DNA from: JAGQVA01 sp033764335
GTDB taxonomy: Bacteria; Bacteroidota; Bacteroidia; J057
Assembly (NCBI GenBank): GCA_033764335.1
Contig: JANRJC010000059.1
Span: 108,785 to 172,784 of the forward strand
Direction of reading: 5' to 3'
Length of the DNA stretch: 64,000 nucleotides
The position numbers and the translations under genes are program-made. Positions 17,781 through 26,600 of the stretch are shown here, piece after piece; the stretch's first letter is position 1; every line of letters starts with the position of its first letter. The notes below the pieces were generated by a model, which was given only the letters and a program-made list of their open reading frames with translations, ran no database searches and was not told the DNA's origin.

Positions 17781-18847
17781 GACTCAGGCATTGAGGTGAT
17801 AAAGTCCGAAATATCCTCCAGAATTTTTGCACGTTCTACCTGAGCATTTTCAAAAGAGATACTGCCCAGACCTACTTTATTTTCCAGCCGGGTCAGACGG
17901 GCGGAAAGGCTTAACAGAAAATTAAGGGCCTCCGAATCGTTGGGAAAATGCGTTTCATAATAGTCGAGCAGTTTGTCCACGGCTTCGCGGAGGCGGTCCT
18001 GTTTTACCAGCGCAAGTACCCCTGTTTTCAGCGAAGATTCTCCCTTATTTCCCCTCAAAATCCCCAAGTCTTCACACCGCTGATGAAGTTCCTCCACAAA
18101 TTTTTCAATCTGGTCGTTTACACAAACAATATTAAACTGCTCATAACAAAAAGCCTGAATGCCGGTATCGAAAGCATGGTTGGCGGCGTATTTGAGGGCA
18201 TTTTTGTTGGTATGTTGCCCCAATACGCGGAGCAGGAGTTGCATATACCATTTTTCGAAAGGAAGACCGATGAAAATATAGTTATAAGCCTCTTTGATCC
18301 GCGATTTCAGCAGTTCGGGCATGCTGCGGTGTTCGATGACCGATTCGAAAAAATCATAAAGATCATCGTGAGTGAGGACGAGGCTTTCGCGTTGTTCGAT
18401 TTCGCCGAGTAGATGATAAATGAGCGGCGTTTCGTGGGAGGGAGGAGTGATATCCGGAGCAGATTTGCGGCGCACATACGTTGCATGTTGGAAGGCAAAC
18501 TGCTGGTTTTCAAATGCTTTTTCCAGATGGTGGTCCGGAGTAAGCGAAATAATAATCTGAAAAGGAATACGAGCAATTTTTTCCAGAATTTCCTCCAATC
18601 CGGGGAAAGGCTGTTGGTAGAGGCGTTTGATTTTGCTGTAAGCGACGATATCGCTGCCGCCAAAATAAAACAAACCGTCGTCATACGTTTTTGCCTGCCC
18701 TCCGGCGGCCTCGCGCAGGAGCGTGTCCAGTCGTTTGCCCTCACGGTTGAGCAATTCGGGGCCGAGGCAGACGATCGTTTTTCCGGAGGAAATATTTTCG
18801 AGAATGGCTTCCCATTCGACAGGCGGAGACAAAATCGGAGGAGTCAT
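17777..18847 (-). CDS. SIR2-like protein with C-terminal effector-associated domain (EAD)
   Basis: 356 residues from the ATG at 18847; the frame runs further upstream but only into repeat DNA. Residues 10-250 follow the SIR2_2 layout: a nucleotide-binding strand TIVCLGPELL, a central IIISLTPDHHLEKAF at the TTNYD position, and YIFIGLPFEKWYMQ at the lFIGySl position. The canonical GAG and TTNYD residues are altered, so NAD hydrolysis is not certain. The C-terminal ~85 residues (LVKQDRLREAVDKLLDYYET, a LSARLTRLENK helix, LGSISFENAQVERAKI) match the EAD11-type adaptor domain known from STAND immunity proteins. The coupled nSTAND partner supports an abortive-infection or programmed-death role. Confidence 0.75.
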   Translation of the reverse strand: MTPPILSPPVEWEAILENISSGKTIVCLGPELLNREGKRLDTLLREAAGGQAKTYDDGLFYFGGSDIVAYSKIKRLYQQPFPGLEEILEKIARIPFQIIISLTPDHHLEKAFENQQFAFQHATYVRRKSAPDITPPSHETPLIYHLLGEIEQRESLVLTHDDLYDFFESVIEHRSMPELLKSRIKEAYNYIFIGLPFEKWYMQLLLRVLGQHTNKNALKYAANHAFDTGIQAFCYEQFNIVCVNDQIEKFVEELHQRCEDLGILRGNKGESSLKTGVLALVKQDRLREAVDKLLDYYETHFPNDSEALNFLLSLSARLTRLENKVGLGSISFENAQVERAKILEDISDFITSMPES

Positions 18848-18967
18848 AGACAGAAGCTTGTAAGGCCTTAAATATAAGCGATAAAATTTAACGTATGTGA
18901 GTGGTTTTGTAAAAAATGTGTGGAACGAGGGAATTGGACGCGAGCGAGGGTATCGGACGCAAACGAG

Positions 18968-19186
18968 GGAATCGGACGCAAGCGAGGGAATGAATTCCCT
19001 CGCTATAAATAAATGATGCGCCGGGGGCGCGATCCTGGAGGGAATCGGACGCAAGCGAGGGAATGAATTCCCTCGCTATAAATAAATGATGCGCCGGGGG
19101 CGTGATCCCGGAGGGAATCGGACGCAAGCGAGGGAATGAATTCCCTCGCTATAAATAAATGATGCGCCGGGGGCGCGATCCCGGAG
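18968..19186. repeat. Three tandem 73-bp repeats
   Basis: Units at 18968-19040, 19041-19113 and 19114-19186 are near identical (isolated C/T changes). Each contains the near-palindrome GCGAGGGAAT-GA-ATTCCCTCGC and a GC-rich GCGCCGGGGGCGCG block. Shorter degenerate pieces of the unit occur at about 18929-18967. There is no spacer sequence between units, so this is not a CRISPR array. It lies just upstream of the SIR2-like gene and could influence its promoter. Confidence 0.9.
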
Positions 19187-20294
19187 GGATCACATGTTTG
19201 TAGCCAAACGGCGACCGCTCTTTTTCTTTTCCCATTTGCGCTGCGCCGAAGGGCTGCGTAAAAATTTATTTTCCCAAAATTTCCACCGCCGGGCGGTAGC
19301 TAAAGCGAAAAACAAACCGCCTCCGGCGCAGCGCCGCAAAGGTTCCTCCTCGCTTCGCTCGTCGGAATGACCGGCCTTTCGGCGGTAAATGCGCTTCTCC
19401 GAGGGAGAAGCGGTTGGGGGAATGGCGTGCGCGGACGCGGCCCAAGGGAAAAAATTAGGGGGGGGCTTATTTGCTACAAACATTCGACTCCTCCGGAGTC
19501 CGGCTACGCCGAGCCACGATGTCCCGGCTGCGCCGAGTTGCCGCGTCCCAGCTGCGCCGAAACCCATCTTCCCCGCTGCGCAGGGTTTGGCTAGGGCGGC
19601 AGATATCCTTGTGCCGGGCGAAGCCTGACCTCGGAGAGGTCGTATGTTTGTAGCCCAGCGGGCGGCCTCTTTTTCTTTTCCCATTTGCGCTGCGCCCGTG
19701 GCGCGGTTTTGGGCGGTAGCCCCTCACCGCACAAATTCATCTCGGGAAGGTTTTCCACCGCCGGGCGGTAGCTAAAGCGACAAATAAAGAAAGGGATCAA
19801 TAACCCTCCGGCGTAACGCAAGGGGAAAAAATTAGGGGGTGGCTTATTTGCTACAAACATTCGACTCCTCCGGAGTCCGGCTGCGCCGAGTTGCCGCGTC
19901 CCAACTGCGCCGAAACCCATCTTCCCCGCTGCGCAGGGTTTGGCTAGGGAGGCAGATATCCTTGTGCCGGGCGAAGCCTGACCTCGGAGAGGTCGGATGT
20001 TTGTAGCCCAGCGGGCGGCCTCTTTTTCTTTTCCACTTGCGCTGCGCCGAAGGGCACCCCTGCCTTGCTAAAAATTTTACCATCAAAAATGCTAAAAATT
20101 TTATAAAAATTGGGGCTTCGCCCCAAACCCCATCTTTTTGACTCAGTCAGCCCGGCAGGCGGACGGCGCCTCCCGCGCCTGCCAGCCAGGCAGACAGAGC
20201 CAAAAAGATTTTTTCCCTTCTTTTTTCCTTTTTTTCTTCTCATTCTTTTGTTTTTTTTCTCTTGCTTTAGCTCATACCAAAGCCGGACAGGCAG
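19187..20294. repeat. 1.1-kb non-coding repeat block
   Basis: No convincing gene. Two large direct repeats, 19446-19695 and 19823-20048, are nearly identical apart from a ~24-bp insertion in the first, and a third partial copy of their right end occurs at about 19190-19255. Each copy contains inverted arms (GCTACAAACAT at 19473-19483 and ATGTTTGTAGC at 19644-19654 in copy 1) and small internal hairpins such as GACTCC/GGAGTC and GACCTC/GAGGTC. A pyrimidine-rich T tract follows at about 20205-20270. Open frames here are products of the repeats and lack protein-like composition. Confidence 0.8.
20098..20126 (-). terminator. Likely terminator for the FGE gene
   Basis: The hairpin TTGGGGC-TTC-GCCCCAA (20110-20126), read on the minus strand, is followed by a T-rich stretch. 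It lies about 170 bases after the stop of the minus-strand FGE/SUMF1 gene. Confidence 0.5.
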
Positions 20295-21674
20295 TTAAAA
20301 CTGACGGGCCACACGAAACCCACCGTTGCTGCCGCGAGCCCCCGGCGTGCCGGCGTAGCGAATAGCCACGCGGCAAACCCCCGAAGGGTTGCTCCAACCA
20401 CCGCCCCGCAAAACACGGTTCGAGCCTTTCAAGGGGCCGGGCGGGTCTTGCTGCGCCGATTCTGGATACCCTCCATACCAGTCACTACACCACTCCCATA
20501 CATTCCCACTCATATCGTACAACCCCAATCCGTTGGCTTGTTTTTGTCCCACGGGTTGGGTGCGGTTTTGGGAATTATCTCTAAACCAGCCGACAAGCTC
20601 CAGAACGTCACTTCCGGCATATTCATATTTACGGCGGCCTTCGCTATCCCGATCCACTAATCCTCCCCCTGCGGCGTATTCCCATTCGGCTTCGGTGGGC
20701 AGACGATAACCTTCGGCAGCGATACCTTCCTGTTTATTCACCCAGTTTATATATTCTACCGCATCCTCCCACGAGACGTTTACCACCGGATTGTCGCCAT
20801 TAAAACCCCAACTCAGCGGGCCAAGTTCTTCGAGTTTTTTTATGCCCGTCGCCTCCAAATACAGGTTGTACTGCCAAAAGGTAACCTCCGTCCGGGCAAT
20901 GGAAAAATCGCTTAACGTCACCGAATGTTCGGGTCTCTCACTATCATCGCCCTCCTTATCCCCCATCCAGAAAGTACCGCCCTTAACCGCCACCATATCA
21001 GGGTAATACCGAAGGCGCAGGCGGTGGTAGGTGGCGGAGTCGAGGGTGGAAAGTGTCTCTCGGAAGCGAGGTAAAAGGGTCGTGTCCGTATCCGCGATGC
21101 TCTTGGTCCATGTACTGACTTTCCCGCCGCTGAGCAGAGAGTCGGCGAGGCGGAGTTCGGCGGCGGCAGGGAGAAAACTACCCGTTTCGGCGTAAAAAAA
21201 GGCAGATTCCATAAGGGACTTGCCCACTTCAGGGCGTATTAGATCGAGCGGGCTACCGGGGGTTTTACCCTGTACCAGACGGGCGGCGTTGTGGAGTTTG
21301 GAAAAAGCCTCGTCATATCGAAAGTTGTATATATCTGCCTGCGCATCACGGAGAAGGGTTTCTACGATTTGTACCGTTGCTTCTTCGACGGCGAGGAGGG
21401 CGGCTTCCGCTACCCGGCGCAGGCGTTGCGCTTCGTCGCGTTGTTTTTCGATAGCGGTGAAGAGGCGATCTATGGCAGCGTTGACGGCGGCGGATTGGCC
21501 GGGGTCGCAGATGCGGGCGGCGTTGTATTTTTTGAGCGCGGCGCGGTAGTTTGCCTCCTGGTAAAAGACATCGCCCTGCCTCATCAGTAGGGAGTAGTCG
21601 CAGGGTGAGCCTTGAGGCTGGGCAGCGAGCGGGGCGACCGCGCAGAGGAGAAAAAGGCATAAGAGCAGGCGCAT
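20295..21674 (-). CDS. Secreted FGE/SUMF1 (formylglycine-generating-enzyme-like) protein
   Basis: 459 residues. Signal peptide about 1-18 (LLLCLFLLCAVAPLAAQ). Residues 25-200 are helical and TPR-like, with an Ala/Arg-rich coiled coil. From about 226 to the end is a SUMF1/EgtB/PvdO domain: VAVKGGTFWMGDKEGDD, RLPTEAEWEYAAGG, MSGNVWEWCSDW and a C-terminal RVLRGGGWS...GGFRVARQF. In true FGEs this C-type-lectin-like fold oxidises a sulfatase Cys; many bacterial copies serve other or binding roles. The C-terminal stretch between RGGGWS and GFRV is Gly/Ala/Ser-rich and resembles variable regions of diversity-generating retroelement targets, but no reverse transcriptase is in the window. Neighbour of the SIR2/nSTAND pair, on the same strand. 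Confidence 0.82.
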   Translation of the reverse strand: MRLLLCLFLLCAVAPLAAQPQGSPCDYSLLMRQGDVFYQEANYRAALKKYNAARICDPGQSAAVNAAIDRLFTAIEKQRDEAQRLRRVAEAALLAVEEATVQIVETLLRDAQADIYNFRYDEAFSKLHNAARLVQGKTPGSPLDLIRPEVGKSLMESAFFYAETGSFLPAAAELRLADSLLSGGKVSTWTKSIADTDTTLLPRFRETLSTLDSATYHRLRLRYYPDMVAVKGGTFWMGDKEGDDSERPEHSVTLSDFSIARTEVTFWQYNLYLEATGIKKLEELGPLSWGFNGDNPVVNVSWEDAVEYINWVNKQEGIAAEGYRLPTEAEWEYAAGGGLVDRDSEGRRKYEYAGSDVLELVGWFRDNSQNRTQPVGQKQANGLGLYDMSGNVWEWCSDWYGGYPESAQQDPPGPLKGSNRVLRGGGWSNPSGVCRVAIRYAGTPGARGSNGGFRVARQF

Positions 21675-21765
21675 GGGGAGTGGCTTGACAAAATTGTGCG
21701 AGAAGTTAGTGTTTTTGGGGGAAGGGACAAAATAAGTTGTTGGGGAGATACGGAGGAATTAACAG

Positions 21766-21800
21766 CCCGGCCCCACTGACAAAGGGGTCGGGTTTTTTGT
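21766..21800 (+). terminator. Terminator-like hairpin in the leader of the next gene
   Basis: CCCGGCCCC (21766-21774) pairs with GGGGTCGGG (21784-21792) and is followed by TTTTTTGTTTT on the plus strand. It lies 46 bases before the ATG at 21846 and between divergent genes, so it would act in the leader of that gene or stop antisense transcription. Confidence 0.45.
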
Positions 21801-21845
21801 TTTGGGTTTTTCCGCCCGATCTTAAAAAATCTTATATTGTGAAGG

Positions 21846-23141
21846 ATGGAAATGAATTCGACAAGAAATAATATGATGACCCGAACAAAAACCACTTCGC
21901 CGATCCTTCACTCAAAATCTAATTCAGAAAAAGGACATTTTTTCAATCGGTCGGGTGATTTAGGTGATACTTTTTTTGCAAAAAACAATCAAATTCAACC
22001 GAAAAAAAAACCTATTCAACGAAAAATTCAAATCGGGAAAGAGGGGCCTATCTGGGCAAAGGGAAATGAAAACGAAGCCTATACCGCTGCCGGAGAAACG
22101 GTTTTGGATAAACAAAAAGGTGCTCTGGCAAAATGGTTTGTGCGGCATCTTCTCGGAAAAGAAGAAGTGGAATTTTTTGGCGATAAAGAAGAGTATTCTA
22201 CCAAAGTAAGCCATTACCTGGAAAAATGGATACAAAGTCTTCAAAAACTGGGAATTGGCGATGATGAACGTATGGACAACGCTTTTTGGATGTACAATAA
22301 CCTCGAAAATGCAAAAGCAGGAGATGAAGCGGTAATCTATAAAATTGCGGATGAATATAAAGCATTTAAGGAGCGGTGGATCGCGCAGCAAAAAGCCGAA
22401 GGCAAAGATTATACGGGACGGGGCCTGATCTATTACCCCCGAGCAGCATCCCAAACACAAAAAAGTGCTTCCGCATCTGAAGCACCCGCCACATCGGGAA
22501 ATCTTCACACGATGCCTTTAAATTTTTCCTGGCTTGCTGCACTGGTTCATCATCAGGTACCTGTCCGGGTTGTTGTGCCTCTCGATGACCGTGTGCTCAT
22601 CCGCGCACAAGGAGGGAAAACCGACATGTCGGCGGTGAAGAGTGGTAAGGCAGAAGCACCGCTTTCCGCAACGGCGAGGGAAGTACTGGGACTATTGCGG
22701 GGAGGATTTTATCAAGTGAGTCAAAACAGAGGCCCCCGCGATTATGAAGTTGTTTTACAGCCTACGGGAAAACCCCTGCTTTTTCCAGATGAGATAGCGA
22801 TTGATCCTACAATGGCTTATGAGCAACTGGTAGAAGAGTTATATAGAGTCGGGATCAAAATTCCTCCACAAACACTCGCTGAGCAAATCGCTCCGGAGAT
22901 CAAAAAAGAAACCGCACAAATGCAGGAGGAAGCATTTAAGAAAATCCAACAAAACACACCTTCCCGCGCACAGGGCAATGTTTTTGATGTCGAAGCCACC
23001 TTGATGGGGCGACGTCGGCAAAACAGCACATGGAAAGTTTTATTGCTTATGGCAGGGATAATTGCGCTGATACTAGCTTATATCTATCCCCGTATTGGGG
23101 GCACGACTCCCGGCCCCGGCAATGCGGGAGGGAACAACTAA
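21846..23141 (+). CDS. eCIS-cargo-like membrane protein of unknown function
   Basis: 431 residues, family not recognised. The N-terminus has a disordered Ser/Thr/Lys-rich leader, then two FF pairs (32-33 and 43-44) and a basic PKKKPIQRK (52-60). This leader resembles that of Bacteroidota proteins linked to extracellular contractile injection systems (eCIS) and is shared with the kinase-like protein at 43229-44812. Residues 60-200 are polar and helical, and 210-390 are mixed. One membrane segment (about 395-414, LLLMAGIIALILAY) lies near the end, followed by a short Gly/Pro tail. No catalytic motif was seen. Convergent with the next gene, with a 3-bp gap. Confidence 0.6.
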   Translation: MEMNSTRNNMMTRTKTTSPILHSKSNSEKGHFFNRSGDLGDTFFAKNNQIQPKKKPIQRKIQIGKEGPIWAKGNENEAYTAAGETVLDKQKGALAKWFVRHLLGKEEVEFFGDKEEYSTKVSHYLEKWIQSLQKLGIGDDERMDNAFWMYNNLENAKAGDEAVIYKIADEYKAFKERWIAQQKAEGKDYTGRGLIYYPRAASQTQKSASASEAPATSGNLHTMPLNFSWLAALVHHQVPVRVVVPLDDRVLIRAQGGKTDMSAVKSGKAEAPLSATAREVLGLLRGGFYQVSQNRGPRDYEVVLQPTGKPLLFPDEIAIDPTMAYEQLVEELYRVGIKIPPQTLAEQIAPEIKKETAQMQEEAFKKIQQNTPSRAQGNVFDVEATLMGRRRQNSTWKVLLLMAGIIALILAYIYPRIGGTTPGPGNAGGNN

Positions 23142-23144
23142 TCC

Positions 23145-23570
23145 CTACGCCTCCGGCGGGGTAGTCCGCAGACCGGTCGCTACTTCGATGCGCACCATGT
23201 CGGGGCGAAGCATTTTCTGGATTTTAAACCATACCTTCCGTGTCTGGTCGCCGGGATTTCCGGCTGTCACATCGGGGCCGGGATTTTCGAAGGTGCGAAT
23301 GATTTTCCCTTTGAAGGCGCGGTCGGGGGTGTCTGTGATTTCGAGTATCCATAAAGGGCCTACCGAGTTCAAACTCAGGCTATTGGCCTCGCGGGTAGCG
23401 ATCAAAACGCCTCCGTAGTAGGTGTTTTCACTCATTTCACGACCGGTATGGCCATCTTTGGGCAACAACTCGGTTTTCGGCTGTTTTTCTCCCAGCAGAT
23501 CGGTTTGAGGAGTCTGTGTGGTGGTAGTTGTGGTGGTAGTTTCGTTGGTAGTGGTTTCTGGATCCGTCAT
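23145..23570 (-). CDS. Hypothetical Thr-rich protein
   Basis: 141 residues from the ATG at 23570; a TTG nine bases upstream is also in frame. Residues 5-25 are almost all Thr and polar (low complexity), followed by a compact strand-rich part with GGVLIATREANSLSLNSVG, WILEITDTPDR and VWFKIQKML. The family is not recognised, and there is no signal peptide or membrane segment. It is convergent with the eCIS-cargo-like gene and divergent from the hybrid kinase. Confidence 0.55.
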   Translation of the reverse strand: MTDPETTTNETTTTTTTTQTPQTDLLGEKQPKTELLPKDGHTGREMSENTYYGGVLIATREANSLSLNSVGPLWILEITDTPDRAFKGKIIRTFENPGPDVTAGNPGDQTRKVWFKIQKMLRPDMVRIEVATGLRTTPPEA

Positions 23571-23673
23571 AGCGGGCAAGGTTATATGATTAGAAGAACC
23601 TGAATTAAAGTTAGTATTTTTTCCGATAAATGAGAAATTATTCCTTTTCGAAACCTAAGTGTTATATTTAGGG

Positions 23674-26600
23674 ATGCTAAAGAGCCTTTTAATTTTTTTG
23701 ATCAGAACGGGTTATCTTATAGTGATTTTAGGGTCGTGTCATGGATTATGGGCACAATCGGATAACCCATTCATTAAAAACTATCCCCGAAAGGCTTATT
23801 TTTCAACTGATTTTGTCACCGCTCCTCAAAACTGGGGATTTGCACAGGATACTTTTGGGCGAATGTACCTGGCCAATACTCATGGGGTACTTGAATTTGA
23901 CGGTAAAACCTGGCGAATGATCCCGGGTACGGAAAATCTCTCGGTGATTACCCTCCGCTCAGGACAGACCGGGCAGGTTTTTGTAGGTTCTCGTTCCGAT
24001 TTTGGCTGCCTTGCTTCCAATCGCAATGGACAGATTGAGTTTGTTTCGCTCAAACCGCTCCTTACCGATAGCCTCACCGTCGAACCCGGCATTCGTAGCA
24101 TCTGGGATACGAAAGAAGGCGTCTGGTTTGTGTCTGCCGATCATCTGTGGTGCTGGAATCCGGAAACACAATCTATCCGCGAGTGGGAACCACCCGCGAC
24201 CATTCAGAATGTCTTTATTCAGGGCGGAAAACTATTTTACCGGCTGGAAGGAAAAGGAATCGCAACGCTGTCCGAATCCAAGTGGAAATTTTTTCACAAA
24301 GCCGACCAGCAGGTTCCGGGAAAAGTCCAACTGATTCTTTCCCTCGCACCCGAAGCAGATAAACCCGATAATATCCTGCTGATTTGTCAGCGGGAAGGAC
24401 TGTTTCAGATCAAAAATGGCAACCTTCTGAGCTGGGATCAAAAACTCCAGACATTTTTACCCAACCTTCAGGTATGGGATGCAACGCTGATTCTTCCGGA
24501 AAAGATTGCCTTTGCTACTCATAATCACGGACTGATTCTAACCGATTTTGAAGGAAATCTTCAACATACCTACACCCGCGACGCGGGGTTGATCAGTAAT
24601 TCACTTATTACCGTATTTCAAGATCGCCAGTCCGGTATATGGGTGGCCTCTGATATCGGTGTCAGCCGTGTGGATTATCCCCCGCATCTTCAATTTTTTG
24701 GCTACAATTGTTTTCTGGAAGGGGCGGTGACAACCACGATCCGGCAGGGCAGTACCTTATGGACAGGCACAACGAATGGATTATTTAAAACGCCTATTTC
24801 TTCACGCGATGCTTATTTATTTTTCCAAAAAGAACCACTTGAATCGGATGAAGTATGGTCGCTGGCAGATATAAACGGCGAACTGATGGTTGCGGCCACT
24901 CATGGTTTATTTGTCCGTAACACTTCCGGAGGTTTTGAAAAAATTTTTGAGAAAAGTGTAAGAACATTGTTTGTCTCAAAAAAATTTCCCGGGATTGTCT
25001 ATGCAGGTTGGGAAGAAGGTTTGGGGGTTTTTGAAAAACAAAAGGGCAAATGGAAATTTAGCGGAACGTTTCCATCGGTGGATCACACGGTAAGGGCAAT
25101 TGCCGAAGAACCCGATGGCACACTTTGGGCAGGTTATCGCGAAATCTCCAAAATTCGTTTCCCCAACGGCTTTTTGCTGTCGCCTCCGGTAGAAAAAATG
25201 GGAAGCGAAAAAGGATTCACCGAAGACCTCGACATTATCGAACCTTCTTTTGCCGGGGGAAGGATTCGCTTCGGAACTTACAACGGCGTCAGGATTTTTG
25301 ACGAAAAACAGCAAAAACTCCTGCCTGACACCCTCCTTCCTGCCCGGTTTTACGATGGAACCGAAGCAACCTATCTGCTAAAATCCGATTCGGAAGATCG
25401 TCTGTGGATGTCGCTCGGCTCGGAAAATGGTTGGTTTGACAACCCATCTCACGCTACGCCAGAATGGCACTCCGAAGAATTAAATCCCGTCAGTTCAGAA
25501 GTCATATCCATTTATACCGATCCCGAGAACCTGATTTGGGTGGGTACACTGGAAGGGCTTTATCGGTATATTCCGCATGCAACCCCTGCTCGGACAACTT
25601 CTTTTATAGCACTTATCCGGAAAGTAGAAAACAACGCCGGAAAGGTACTTTATTGGGGGGCGGGTACGTCTTCAAAGTTAGAGGATGTGATTGATTATCA
25701 AAACAATACCCTCCGGTTTGAGTGTGCTTCTTCTTCTCAAAAATTCCCCGATGAGGTGAAATTTCGCTTCCGGCTGGAAGGATATGAAAAAAATTGGTCC
25801 GAATGGGGTTATTCTTTTACGAAAGAATACACAGGCCTTTGGGAGGGAAATTACCGTTTCCGGGTACAGGCAAAAGATATTTACGGAAGAGAAAGCGAAG
25901 AGACTTTCTACGAATTTCGCATACACCCTCCTGGGTATCGAACCTGGTGGGCCGGGTTGATTTATGCCCTGATCCTCGCGCTGGTCATCACACTAGGAAT
26001 ACGGATTATTCTTCGCAAACAACGGCAAAAACTCGAAGACAAAGAAGTAGAGTTAGACCTTGAACGCCAGACGGCGGAGCGCCTACGCCAGGTGGACCGT
26101 CTGAAAGATGAGTTTCTCGCCAATACTTCCCACGAGTTGCGCACCCCGCTCAACGGCATTATCGGTATTTCGGAATCGCTGTACGAGCAGGCAGAAAATA
26201 CCGAAGTACGCCAGAACCTGGGCATGGTCATTGCCTCGGGAAAACGCCTCGCTTCGCTCGTCAATGATCTGCTGGACTTCTCCCGCATTCGCAACGCCGA
26301 CCTTGTCCTCCGCCAGCGACCCATAGACCTGCGATCGGTCGTGGACGTGGTCTTACAAGTCTCTTTTCCCCTGGCTCAAGGCAAAAACATCTCGCTCGAA
26401 AATCTCGTCCCGCAGGAATTACCCGCTGTTTTCGCCGATGAAGACCGCCTTACGCAAGTCTTGTACAACCTCGTTGGCAACGCCATAAAGTTTACCGAAA
26501 AGGGCCATGTCCGTGTCAATGCCCATCAAAAAGAGAATCAACTTGAAATAATGATCAGCGACACCGGTATCGGTATTCCCGAAGACAAACGAGAAGCCAT

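Noticed and set aside
18848..19127. Longer N-termini for the SIR2-like protein
   Set aside because: The extension is translated repeat DNA; the fold begins right after the ATG at 18847.
18968..19186. Possible CRISPR array from the tandem 73-bp repeats
   Set aside because: The units abut without spacers, are longer than CRISPR repeats, and no cas gene is present.
19190..20243. Open frames of 60-164 codons in the repeat block
   Set aside because: They are frames of the repeats on both strands, rich in Arg, Pro and Cys, without family similarity or a plausible start.
20295..21674. Complete diversity-generating retroelement
   Set aside because: No reverse transcriptase and no adenine-rich template copy of the FGE end in the window.
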